NCBI GenBank assembly: GCA_015232355.1
Contig: JADFZW010000002.1
Coordinates: forward strand, 124,001 to 188,000
DNA: 64,000 nt
Origin: Oligoflexia bacterium
GTDB taxonomy: Bacteria > Bdellovibrionota > Bacteriovoracia > Bacteriovoracales > Bacteriovoracaceae
Reading direction: 5' to 3'
The position numbers were made by a program, and so were the translations under genes. The notes beneath the pieces are model-generated. The model had not been told where the DNA came from. It did no database searches and saw nothing but the letters and a program-made list of their open reading frames with translations. Below, in pieces: positions 46,821 through 55,291 of this stretch (positions are counted from its first letter, which is position 1; each line of letters begins with the position of its first letter).

Positions 46821-46882
46821 GCAAACGAATAAGCAATAGATAATCGATAATTGAAAATCGATAACAAGGGAGAAAGGTAATT

Positions 46883-48460
46883 ATGTATCGCGTTTTAGTA
46901 GTAGATGATGATCAAGTATTACAGCAATCAATAAAACAAGCTTTAGAATTTCATGATTTCATAGTCACAACTGCCAGTAACGGTAAAGATGCAGTAAGTG
47001 CCGTTTATCGAGAGAAATATGATTTGGTGGTGATGGATGTGAATATGCCAGGGATGAGTGGAATAGAAGCATTGGTCGAGATAAAAAAACATGATTTGGC
47101 CACTATCGTTTTAATACTCACAGCTTATTCGAATGTACAAGATGCAGTCAAAGCAGTTAAAGAGGGCGCTTACAATTATCTAGAAAAACCTATCAGTTCA
47201 GAAAATTTGGTAGCGCTAATCAAGAGAGCACTGAAGGCCAGATCAATGGTTGAGACCATGGCGTTTTCAGCACCGACACTCTCACTCGGAGATAAAGGTA
47301 CTGGTGATAAATTCGTTGGAGAATCCAATGCCATGTTGAAGGTTTTCAACTTGATTGAAAAGTTGGCGAAAGTGAATACTCCAGTACTTATCAGAGGAGA
47401 ATCAGGTACTGGTAAAGAATTAGTTGCTAGGGCCATACACTATAATGGTCCAAGAAAAGATGAAAAATTTGTAACAATCAACTGTGCTGCTATTCCTGAA
47501 ACATTAATTGAATCAGAACTCTTTGGACACGAAAAGGGTGCTTTTACTGGCGCACACGAGAGAAAAATTGGAAAGTTTCAATTTGCAAATGCGGGAACTT
47601 TATTCCTAGATGAAATCGGAGATATCTCACCAGCAATGCAAGTAAAGTTACTACGAGTTTTACAAGAGAAAAATTTTACACCAGTTGGATCTAATCGAGA
47701 GATCTCGGGAGATGTAAGAGTGATCGCGGCCTCAAATAAGAATTTTGAGGAGATGATCAAAGATGGTAGATTTAGAGAGGATTTATTTTATCGCTTAAAT
47801 GTATTACCAGTATATCTTCCACCGCTTAGAGAACGTGTATCTGATATTCCTCATTTGATAGGTCATTATATAAATTATTTTAACAATACTCATGGATTAG
47901 AAATAAAGGGTGTAAGTGATGAGGCCAAAGCTAAGTTACTGGCCCATGGATGGCCTGGAAATATTCGTGAGTTGAGAAATGTTTTAGAACATGCCTTTAT
48001 TGTTGAATCAACAGATACCATCAGAGCTTGTTCTCTTCCTGAAAATATTTTCAAAGATGATGATGGAGGAAATGCAAGTAGTGGTGGCAGTAGTGATTGT
48101 AGAGGAGGCGTTGGTAGTGCTGGTGTGATGATTAATGATGATGACGAGGATGCCGATGATCATAAGGGAATTTATGATAACATTATCGACTTGCAAGGAA
48201 TTAGAGATTCTGTATTAGATGATGGTCGTGATTCAGCGGCCTCACAAGCAAGTGAATATACCTTCACCTTTAGTCATAAAAATGACAAACTTGATTTTCA
48301 AGTGGCCAAAGATATGTTTGAAAAAGAGTTTATCATTACTGCTCTAAAATCAAACAATGGAAGAATTAATCAAACAGCACTAAAGGCAAATATTCCAAAG
48401 AAAACACTACTTCGAAAAATTGAAAAGTATGGAATTAATCCTAAGGAATACAAAGTTTAA
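46883..48460 (+). CDS. NtrC-type sigma-54 response regulator
   Basis: A three-part activator. Receiver residues 1-120 have the acidic pair VVDDDQ, phospho-acceptor Asp52 in VVMDVNMPGMSG, and a conserved Lys in NYLEKPIS. The AAA+ domain has GESGTGKELVARAIHYNG, GAFTGA and GTLFLDEIGD. Between the AAA+ domain and the Fis-like helix-turn-helix (INQTALKANIPKKTLLRKIEKY) is an insertion of about 70 residues rich in Gly, Ser and Asp (NASSGGSSD ... INDDDEDADDHK). An AGGGAGAAAGG ribosome site precedes the ATG. As the only receiver protein next to the CHASE2 kinase it is probably its cognate regulator. Confidence 0.94.
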   Translation: MYRVLVVDDDQVLQQSIKQALEFHDFIVTTASNGKDAVSAVYREKYDLVVMDVNMPGMSGIEALVEIKKHDLATIVLILTAYSNVQDAVKAVKEGAYNYLEKPISSENLVALIKRALKARSMVETMAFSAPTLSLGDKGTGDKFVGESNAMLKVFNLIEKLAKVNTPVLIRGESGTGKELVARAIHYNGPRKDEKFVTINCAAIPETLIESELFGHEKGAFTGAHERKIGKFQFANAGTLFLDEIGDISPAMQVKLLRVLQEKNFTPVGSNREISGDVRVIAASNKNFEEMIKDGRFREDLFYRLNVLPVYLPPLRERVSDIPHLIGHYINYFNNTHGLEIKGVSDEAKAKLLAHGWPGNIRELRNVLEHAFIVESTDTIRACSLPENIFKDDDGGNASSGGSSDCRGGVGSAGVMINDDDEDADDHKGIYDNIIDLQGIRDSVLDDGRDSAASQASEYTFTFSHKNDKLDFQVAKDMFEKEFIITALKSNNGRINQTALKANIPKKTLLRKIEKYGINPKEYKV

Positions 48461-48504
48461 TATAAAGTTCAATACAAATTTCAATATAAAGTTTAGGTCA
48501 ACCT

Positions 48505-49059
48505 ATGCGTAAAATATTGTGTTTATTTTTTTTAGTTGTAGCGATTATAGTATTAGACCAATTCACCAAGTACGTTGTGGCCAAATATATGTTTCACGGT
48601 GAAAGCATTGAAGTAATCTCTGGATTATTTAATTTTACCTTCGTAAAAAATACTGGAGTTGCTTTTGGAATGGGGGCAACGGCCACACCTCTTTATCGAA
48701 TGGTAATGTTTATCTTTGTTCCTATACTAGCATGTATTTGGTTGCTATTTTTAATCTGGAATGCAAAAAATAAATCTATTCGCTTAGGACTTGCTTACTC
48801 TATGATACTAGCGGGTGCGGTGGGAAATTTAATTGATAGAATAAGCATTGGTTACGTAGTTGATTTTTTCCATTTTTATTTTAAAAATTATCATTTCGCT
48901 GTTTTCAATGTGGCCGATAGTTGTATAACTATCGCTGCTGGAATACTCATCATTGATTTTATAATTGAGATAAGAAAGAATTATTCTGCTAATCGGGTAG
49001 CATCCTTAAGTCAAAACAATGAGAATAATGAGAATGATAAAAATAAAAAACGCTCATGA
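48505..49059 (+). CDS. lspA: Lipoprotein signal peptidase (signal peptidase II)
   Basis: LspA cleaves the signal peptide from prolipoproteins at the inner membrane. Four membrane helices, the family opening VLDQFTKYVVAKY, and both active-site aspartates in conserved blocks: GNLIDRISIGYVVDFFHF and FAVFNVADSCITIAA. Length 184 including an Asn/Lys/Glu-rich hydrophilic C-terminal tail of about 20 residues. The ATG of the Lgt-like gene overlaps its stop by four bases, so the two lipoprotein-processing steps are coupled. Upstream is the NtrC-type gene, 44 bases away. Confidence 0.95.
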   Translation: MRKILCLFFLVVAIIVLDQFTKYVVAKYMFHGESIEVISGLFNFTFVKNTGVAFGMGATATPLYRMVMFIFVPILACIWLLFLIWNAKNKSIRLGLAYSMILAGAVGNLIDRISIGYVVDFFHFYFKNYHFAVFNVADSCITIAAGILIIDFIIEIRKNYSANRVASLSQNNENNENDKNKKRS

Positions 49060-49835
49060 TCCCGTATATTCATCTATATAGTGATTTTAAAATCGACACC
49101 TATCTTTTTATTTTGGGCGTGGCGATCTCCATTACCTACATACTGACAAAAATCACATTAAGATTAAAAGAGCGAGAGATTTTGATTTTATTTACTGGAT
49201 GTGGAGTATGTGCGTGGGTTTTTGCGAAGTTATTATTTGCATATGTTTTTTATTTTAAATTCGGCCATAATCTTTTGACTCATCTTAATTTTTGGTTTTC
49301 TGGTGGAGTAGTTTTTTATGGAGCTTTATTTGGCGGAGTAATTTTTTTCATTCAATATTCAATTATTATGAAAAAATTTGATTCAGCTAAAGCTATTTAT
49401 CTATTGCCACCTCTTTGTGTTGGAATGGCCATTGGAAGATTAGGTTGTCTATTTTCAGGATGTTGTTATGGCAAAGTTTGTAACTATTTTTGGTGCATAA
49501 GGATGCACAACTTTGATAGACATCCAGTGCAATTGTATGAAATTTTTTTGCTATTGATATTAGCAATAATCATTGTTATTTTGATCAAGAAAAAATTTTT
49601 AAATTTTATTGTGCTTTCAACTTTTTTTTCTGGTCATGCACTTATCCGTTTGCTACTGGAAAATTTTCGAGGTGATGATACAAGAGGAGTTTGGTATTAC
49701 CCATTTGCTTTTTCATATTCTCTTTCAACGTCGCAAATAATTGCTATTTGTGTAATAACTTTGAATATAGTATTCTGTATATTCTATGTATGTTTACTTT
49801 ATAAAAATAGAAAAAATGCAGAAGTAAATACATAA
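49056..49835 (+). CDS. Prolipoprotein diacylglyceryl transferase (Lgt family)
   Basis: Lgt-type enzymes transfer a diacylglyceryl group from phosphatidylglycerol to the lipobox cysteine. The 259-residue protein has about seven hydrophobic segments and the family block WFSGGVVFYGALFGGVIFF, followed by a variant of the signature, GRLGCLFSGCCYGK, instead of the canonical GRIGNFINxExxG. HPVQLYEIFLLL is conserved in Lgt. The Cys-rich variant is common among divergent members, whose substrate could differ. Coupled to lspA by an ATGA overlap. A canonical lgt may exist elsewhere. Confidence 0.8.
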   Translation: MIPYIHLYSDFKIDTYLFILGVAISITYILTKITLRLKEREILILFTGCGVCAWVFAKLLFAYVFYFKFGHNLLTHLNFWFSGGVVFYGALFGGVIFFIQYSIIMKKFDSAKAIYLLPPLCVGMAIGRLGCLFSGCCYGKVCNYFWCIRMHNFDRHPVQLYEIFLLLILAIIIVILIKKKFLNFIVLSTFFSGHALIRLLLENFRGDDTRGVWYYPFAFSYSLSTSQIIAICVITLNIVFCIFYVCLLYKNRKNAEVNT

Positions 49836-49894
49836 GTAAAGTTAGAACTTAATTAATTAAAACTAAAACTTAAAGTAGGACTTAAATAAAAAAA

Positions 49895-50545
49895 ATGGAT
49901 ATAAATAAATTTAATCAAAATGTTACTTTTCTTCTCTCTCTAAATCCCATCTCCGTCTATTTTGTTCTCTTTGGTATTTTAATTTTGTGTGGATTTGGAC
50001 TTCCGGTTCCTGAAGATATAATTCTAATCACAGGAGGATATCTTGCTTATGAAGATTTATTGAACGAACATGTGATGTGTGTGCTGGGATTAGCAGGGGT
50101 TCTAATTGGTGATTCAACAATGTTCTTGTTGGGAAGAAGATTTGGGCCACTTGTTCTAGAAAACAAATATATTTCTAAAATCATAACCAAAGATAAAATA
50201 AGTAAGGCACAAAAATATCTATCTAAATATGGTAATAAGATTTTTTTTATTGCTAGATTTCTTCCGGGATTACGTTCTCCAATATTTTTCACTGGTGGAA
50301 CTCTTAAAATTCCATTCTATGTTTTCTTTATGTATGATTCATTTGCGGCCCTAATAAGTGTTCCAGTATGGGTTTATGCTGCTTTTTATGGAGGAGAGTA
50401 TATTTATAAAGTAATCACATGGGGGCGTGATGCTCAAATGTTAGTGCTTTTTATTATCATCTGTTTTGTCTCCTACAAAGTTTATACTATCTATAAAAAG
50501 CAAAAAAAGAAAAAAAGAGAAAAAGAAGAAAGAAAAGGAAAATAG
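49895..50545 (+). CDS. DedA family membrane protein
   Basis: A 216-residue integral membrane protein. It has the DedA features: a re-entrant segment starting FGLPVPEDIILITGGYLA, AGVLIGDSTMFLLGRRFG, then YGNKIFFIARFLPGLRSPIFFTGGTL, the conserved RFxPGxRxxxxxxAGxL-type motif with arginines. DedA/SNARE-like proteins move lipid carriers or phospholipids across the inner membrane; the exact substrate here is unknown. The C-terminal 20 residues are a Lys/Glu-rich tail (KKQKKKKREKEERK). It is followed by a LolA-like gene at 9 bases and so is likely cotranscribed. Confidence 0.9.
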   Translation: MDINKFNQNVTFLLSLNPISVYFVLFGILILCGFGLPVPEDIILITGGYLAYEDLLNEHVMCVLGLAGVLIGDSTMFLLGRRFGPLVLENKYISKIITKDKISKAQKYLSKYGNKIFFIARFLPGLRSPIFFTGGTLKIPFYVFFMYDSFAALISVPVWVYAAFYGGEYIYKVITWGRDAQMLVLFIIICFVSYKVYTIYKKQKKKKREKEERKGK

Positions 50546-50554
50546 AGGCAAGAA

Positions 50555-51367
50555 ATGAAAGCAGCTTCAAAAAAATATCAGATAATATTAATTCATATTT
50601 TATTTATTAGTAATTTCTTTAATGTTTTTAATGTTTTTGCTGGTAATATTTCTCCGTTGAGTGATAAATATGCTTTGAAAAAAGTTGAGATCTTAGATGA
50701 TCGTCAACACCATAGTGGTGATTACAAATCAAATTGTTTTGTAAAGGAAGTCGAAAAAGGTAAAGATCCCAAAATTTTTCAAGCTACAGTTTATCGCAGA
50801 AGCAGCGATAACAAATTCTTGCTGATGTTTAATAAACCAAAAACAGAAGCGGGTAAGGGATATTTAAAAATTGAAAAGAATCTATGGATGTATGATCCAA
50901 TTACTGGAAAGTGGGAGAGACGGACAGAGAGAGAAAAAATCGGAGGAAGTAACTCCAGAAGATCTGACTTTGATGAATCAAAATTAGCAAAAGAATATAA
51001 TGTAAAATTTGAGAGTGTAGATAAGTTAGGTGATTTTGATGCCTACAAGCTTTCTCTTTTAGTCAAGGAGGGAGTGGATGTAGCTTACCCTAAGTTAATG
51101 ATTTGGATTGATAAAGAAAATAATAATGAATTGAAGAGAGAAGAATATTCACTCTCTGGAAAGTTAATGAGAACATCCTATTATCCAAGTTGGGTCAAGG
51201 AGTTTAGTAAATCCAAAAAAGATTATGTGTGGATTCCAAAAGAGATTCGAATTTTTGATAATCTTGAAAAGGGCAATTCTACCACTATTGTTATTACAGA
51301 TAGTGATTTAAATAATCTTCCAGAAAATATTTTTACCAAAGCATGGGTCGAGCAACAAAGCAGATAA
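50555..51367 (+). CDS. Outer-membrane lipoprotein-sorting-like protein (LolA superfamily, uncharacterised)
   Basis: The N-terminal hydrophobic segment (residues 8-30) looks like a signal peptide. The mature protein has the beta-rich motif of the LolA-like family: ATVYRRSSDNKFLLMFNKPKTEAGKGYLKIEKNLWMYDPITGKWERRT, DFDAYKLSLLVKEGVDVAYPKLMIWIDKENN and LKREEYSLSGKLMRTSYY. These proteins typically bind lipids or lipoproteins in the periplasm and are often encoded next to MmpL or LolCDE-like transporters, none of which is seen here. The beta-barrel gene follows by 10 bases, so both probably act at the outer membrane. Confidence 0.8.
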   Translation: MKAASKKYQIILIHILFISNFFNVFNVFAGNISPLSDKYALKKVEILDDRQHHSGDYKSNCFVKEVEKGKDPKIFQATVYRRSSDNKFLLMFNKPKTEAGKGYLKIEKNLWMYDPITGKWERRTEREKIGGSNSRRSDFDESKLAKEYNVKFESVDKLGDFDAYKLSLLVKEGVDVAYPKLMIWIDKENNNELKREEYSLSGKLMRTSYYPSWVKEFSKSKKDYVWIPKEIRIFDNLEKGNSTTIVITDSDLNNLPENIFTKAWVEQQSR

Positions 51368-51377
51368 AGAGGAAATA

Positions 51378-52694
51378 ATGTTTTTCTTTTACATCATACT
51401 TTTTATATTCTCCGTTTACATAAATGGAGAGCATATAATTCTTATGGCCTCTGAGAGTGTAAATGATCTGAGCACAGTTGAAAATGAGATGTTCAAGGCC
51501 AGTACCAGCAATGCAAACAACTCTATCAGCTTGGAAAGTGAAGCAAAAGAGAGTATGACCGACAAACTTACTTTTGGTGGCGAATATTCATTTGAGGCCA
51601 TAACATCACTTCAAAAGAATAAAAATATTGAAGATGGTTTATTTAAAAATCCTAATACACTGGAGCTGTATTTAGATGCAAAAGTAAAGGAATGGGCACG
51701 TGTTTTTAGTCGAGGGACTCTTGTGTATGACCCTAGTGTAAATGAAAGCGCAGTAAATATTTACACTGGAAGAACTTACAAAAAGACAGAGACAACTTTA
51801 AGTGAATTAAAGTTTATGGGAAATTTTAGGAAAAAAGTATTTATTACTTTAGGAAAACAAAAGATCAAACATGGTAGTGCTAAATTTTGGAACCCCAGTG
51901 ATTTTTTAAATAATACTGCTAGAGATTTTTTTGAATTGTTAGTAGACAAGCGCGGGGGAATTCCGCTTGTGAAATTTCATCTTCCAATTGAAAATGCTAA
52001 CATCTACTTGATTTCAATTTTTGATAACACAAACAACACAAATAAAAATATTGGAGAGTATCTGCGAATTGAGCAACCATTCTCATCCTCAGAATTATCC
52101 ATGTCCTTCTTTTTTAAAAAAAATCAACGAACGAAAATATCTATGGATTTTTCTACGGATGTTTATGATTTTGATTTTTATCTTGAAAGCGCATTATCTC
52201 ACGGAAGTGATAATGGAATTTATAAATCAACAAATACACTTGATTATCTTGATTATAAAGATGATGAGTGGATTTACTCTGGAACTGCGGGGTTAGAATA
52301 TCAAAGGAAGTATCATGACAACCATACAGTAACTGCTGGATTAGAGTATTTTTATAATGGAGAAGGAGTTGATGATAAGAAATTATATCCATATTTAATT
52401 ATTAATCGTCGTTATATCCCTTATCGATCGGCCCGCCACTATGGAATGTTTTTAATTTATCTTCCTTCTATCAATATTGGCATAGGGGAAACAAATGATT
52501 ACAACTTGTATCTTTTTAATTTGGCCAATCTGATGGATTCAAGTTTTATCTTTCGTCCAGAGCTATCTAAATCAATTGATAAGGATATCAGTTTAAGTTC
52601 TTATTTAGGTTTACATTATGGAAAGAGCGACGGAGAGTTTATGATGGGAAATCAGTTGCTTGATATTGGAATTAAGCTGGTTATTAAAATTTAA
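51378..52694 (+). CDS. Beta-barrel outer-membrane protein, uncharacterised
   Basis: A signal-like hydrophobic N terminus (about residues 1-24) precedes a 400-residue region of alternating hydrophobic and polar residues typical of transmembrane beta strands, ending in GIKLVIKI, as expected for insertion by the BAM complex (final residue is Ile rather than Phe). The segment FITLGKQKIKHGSAKFWNPSDFLNNTARDFFELLVDKRGGIPLVKF resembles the plug-adjacent part of the DUF1302/porin-like family. Function is unknown. AGAGGAA lies 5 bases before the ATG. It shares a transcript with the LolA-like gene. Confidence 0.7.
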   Translation: MFFFYIILFIFSVYINGEHIILMASESVNDLSTVENEMFKASTSNANNSISLESEAKESMTDKLTFGGEYSFEAITSLQKNKNIEDGLFKNPNTLELYLDAKVKEWARVFSRGTLVYDPSVNESAVNIYTGRTYKKTETTLSELKFMGNFRKKVFITLGKQKIKHGSAKFWNPSDFLNNTARDFFELLVDKRGGIPLVKFHLPIENANIYLISIFDNTNNTNKNIGEYLRIEQPFSSSELSMSFFFKKNQRTKISMDFSTDVYDFDFYLESALSHGSDNGIYKSTNTLDYLDYKDDEWIYSGTAGLEYQRKYHDNHTVTAGLEYFYNGEGVDDKKLYPYLIINRRYIPYRSARHYGMFLIYLPSINIGIGETNDYNLYLFNLANLMDSSFIFRPELSKSIDKDISLSSYLGLHYGKSDGEFMMGNQLLDIGIKLVIKI

Positions 52695-52940
52695 ATCTTT
52701 GCCTGTTTTTTATCTGGCCCTTTTATCTGCCCACAATAATTGGTTATACAAATAAAAAGTATTTAGAAAATAAAAAAATATTTATCGATATTAATCATCA
52801 TTAATCTTTAGGAATCATTCAATTTTAATTAAATATAAATGATTTAATAAATCTATAAAAATTTTACCAGTCTGTACCATGGTATCATTGTTTTCAATAG
52901 ATAATTAAAGATAATTTAATAATTATATTGGAAACATTAT
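52695..52940. promoter_or_regulatory. Intergenic region, 246 bases, with a TACCATGGTA palindrome
   Basis: A 10-base palindrome at 52875-52884 lies 57 bases before the GDPD start and could be an operator. The rest is A/T-rich with no credible gene. It also contains two TTTTATCTG-like repeats just after the beta-barrel stop. Confidence 0.35.
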
Positions 52941-54005
52941 ATGAAAAGCTATTGGAATTGGTTATACATCGTTGTTTTATTGTTGACCTTGATTTGGGGT
53001 AGATTGGATTGGGTGGCCATTGCATCCTCTGATGATACTAATTTTAGTAAGATCAACAAGGAGAGCATAAAGGAGGGCCTAAATTCATCGCAAGTAACTT
53101 GTGTTAGTGATAAGTTGATGAATTTTTGGCACATGCTTCCCCCTCTTAATTTTCTAGAAATTGCTAAGAATAAAATTTTATCTTATTTTGATGGGAAAGA
53201 TTCTAAATATAATTTACCAATATCAGGTGTACCAATTTGTGTTGCTCATCGAGCTCAAGATATTGATTCTAGAAATTTCAAAACTAATGAAATAATGTTG
53301 GAAAACTCCATGCAAACTTTGAAAGATGTTGTAGAAAATAGCGGTGCCACATATTTAGAATTTGATATTCGTCATACTAAAGATGGGATTCCTATTGTTG
53401 TTCATAATAAAACTTTAGCGAAAGTAGCAAAGAGTAAAGGCATGAAAGAAGTCTGTCCTTTACATACACCAGTAAGCAAATTAGATCTGTCAGCGATTCG
53501 CAAGAATTGTATGTTAAATAATGGAGAGGAAATTCACACGTTAGAGGAATTTTTAGAATATACATCAAGTAAAAACGTTCATCCATTTGTGGAATTAAAG
53601 GATGAACCAAGCATAAATACCATAAAAACAGTAAGAAAATTTTATTCACGAAAAAAAGGGATGACCATTATTTCTTTTAAGGAAAATTATTTACAAAAAT
53701 TTAAATCTACTTACAAAACTGGATTAAAGAATAAAAATTTTTTTCAATTGAGATTATTAAATGGCAAGATCTCTCCAACAATGAATGGAATAGATGTTAT
53801 GGGAATTAATGCTGCTGCCGTAATGAACTGGCATCGAAATAATAAGAGTGTTTGCGTGTGGACAGTAAATTCGGAAAATTTAATTAGAGAAAATATTAAA
53901 AAGGGTGTTGATTTTATAACAACAGATAGATATTCATTATGCCAAAAATTAGTTAATGAAGAAATAAAAAGAAGATTTGATCTAATAAAGATTGTTGAAA
54001 AATAA
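52941..54005 (+). CDS. Glycerophosphodiester phosphodiesterase, exported
   Basis: GDPD hydrolyses glycerophosphodiesters to glycerol 3-phosphate and an alcohol. An N-terminal hydrophobic segment (about 5-29) suggests export. The GDPD motifs are HR in VCVAHRAQDID-type start (AHRAQDI), MLENSMQTLKD, LEFDIRHTKDGIPIVVHN (metal-binding Glu and Asp plus the second His), and FVELKDEPS (Glu and Lys), ending with VCVWTVNS and GVDFITTDR. The usual HRG is HRA here, a modest change. It is a single gene with its own leader, followed by a LysR regulator 59 bases later. Confidence 0.88.
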   Translation: MKSYWNWLYIVVLLLTLIWGRLDWVAIASSDDTNFSKINKESIKEGLNSSQVTCVSDKLMNFWHMLPPLNFLEIAKNKILSYFDGKDSKYNLPISGVPICVAHRAQDIDSRNFKTNEIMLENSMQTLKDVVENSGATYLEFDIRHTKDGIPIVVHNKTLAKVAKSKGMKEVCPLHTPVSKLDLSAIRKNCMLNNGEEIHTLEEFLEYTSSKNVHPFVELKDEPSINTIKTVRKFYSRKKGMTIISFKENYLQKFKSTYKTGLKNKNFFQLRLLNGKISPTMNGIDVMGINAAAVMNWHRNNKSVCVWTVNSENLIRENIKKGVDFITTDRYSLCQKLVNEEIKRRFDLIKIVEK

Positions 54006-54064
54006 ATATGAGTCATTTTTATATTTATAGCGTATTAGAGTAATAATATCTGCGTGAGGATTTT

Positions 54065-54985
54065 ATGGATTATCGTTATTTAAAAGCATTTATGGCCGTT
54101 GCGAATACATTGAGTTTTTCACAAGCGGCCAAAAATTTAAAAATATCACAGTCAGCAGTAAGCAGACAGATTAAATTATTGGAAGAATCTTTAGGACATG
54201 AAATATTCTTTCGAACTTCAAATCATGTAATATTAACAGAAAAGGGAACGGAATTACTTAGTATAGTTTCACTTATAGATAATAAAATTGATGAAATATT
54301 TTTCTTAAAAAAAACATTAAGATTAAAAATTGGTATTTTGCATGGAGTGCTAGAGAATTGGTTTTTAGCAATTATTTTAAAGTATATTAATTCTTTAGAA
54401 CAATATGAAATCTTAATCACAGTAAATGATCCGATCTATTTAAAACAAAAAATAATAAATGGTTCTTTAGATATAGTTATTAGTAATCAAAATATTCAAA
54501 GTGAGTTAGTTAGCTCTGTTAAATTATTTAATGAAAATTTAGTTTTAATAAATAAGACTACTGTTTTTAAAAATATTGATCAAAAAAAATTAGAAGAACA
54601 TCCTTGGGTAGTTTATGAACTAGATGAAGATTACTTGTTTCATTACTCAAAAAAAATTAGCAACAAAATTATTCAGGTTTCATCAATGACCGCCCTAGTG
54701 AAATTAGTCAAAGAGGGGGCCGGAATTGCTATTATCCCAGATCATATACTTTCTAAAGATGATAGTAGTATATTATCTGTTCAAGCACTGGAAAAAAAAA
54801 TTAAAAGAGACAATAGAGATGGACGGGTCGGTGCAGGTTACGGTATCGGTAGCGGAGTGGGCGGGGGCGACCATCAAAAGCAAGATGGAGAATTAAGCAA
54901 TGCTATTTTTTTAACCACTGCCAATTATAAAAAATATCCAGAACACATTTCAAAGGTTGTTAATTTAGCTAAAAAAAATTTTTAA
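54065..54985 (+). CDS. LysR-family transcription regulator
   Basis: A 306-residue regulator with the N-terminal winged helix-turn-helix MDYRYLKAFMAVANTLSFSQAAKNLKISQSAVSRQIKLLEESLG and a ligand-binding domain resembling the LysR substrate fold (LKIGILHG ... GAGIAIIPDHIL). A Gly-rich insertion of about 20 residues (GRVGAGYGIGSGVGGGDH, encoded by a G+C-rich stretch around 54820-54870) sits before the final strand and is unlike family members I know. GAGGA lies 5 bases before ATG. Effector and target are unknown; LysR regulators often control a neighbouring gene, here GDPD upstream or the UDPGP gene downstream. Confidence 0.9.
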   Translation: MDYRYLKAFMAVANTLSFSQAAKNLKISQSAVSRQIKLLEESLGHEIFFRTSNHVILTEKGTELLSIVSLIDNKIDEIFFLKKTLRLKIGILHGVLENWFLAIILKYINSLEQYEILITVNDPIYLKQKIINGSLDIVISNQNIQSELVSSVKLFNENLVLINKTTVFKNIDQKKLEEHPWVVYELDEDYLFHYSKKISNKIIQVSSMTALVKLVKEGAGIAIIPDHILSKDDSSILSVQALEKKIKRDNRDGRVGAGYGIGSGVGGGDHQKQDGELSNAIFLTTANYKKYPEHISKVVNLAKKNF

Positions 54986-55291
54986 TTTTTATTATTTGAC
55001 CTTATTGATTTCGATCATAATGTGCTGCTGCCTTACATCCTTTGTCTTCTGGCGCTATAAATGGGCAGTTAGCTTCAAAATACAAATTATTTATTACATT
55101 TCAAACATCTTCTTTTTTATTAAAATCACAAGAAAATTCGTGAATAAGAAAAAAAATATATTTTTGAAAAAATATTTTTGGATGTTTAGATTATCATTTT
55201 ATTAAAGAAAATTCTTTAACCGAAATGGAAATAAAGTCTAAATCAATTTGATTTATTATTTACGAATAGAATAAATAGAGGAGATATTAAT
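54986..55291. other. 306-base intergenic region
   Basis: A/T-rich leader of the downstream UDPGP gene. A weak inverted repeat of A/T (ATATTTTT/AAAAATAT) lies at about 55159-55176. A 69-codon frame at 54996-55205 has no ribosome site and hydrophobic, low-quality composition; I do not count it as a gene. Confidence 0.4.

Noticed and set aside
54996..55205. A 69-codon frame between lysR and the UDPGP gene
   Set aside because: It has no ribosome site, and the mixed Ile/Phe/Lys composition looks like translated A/T-rich spacer.
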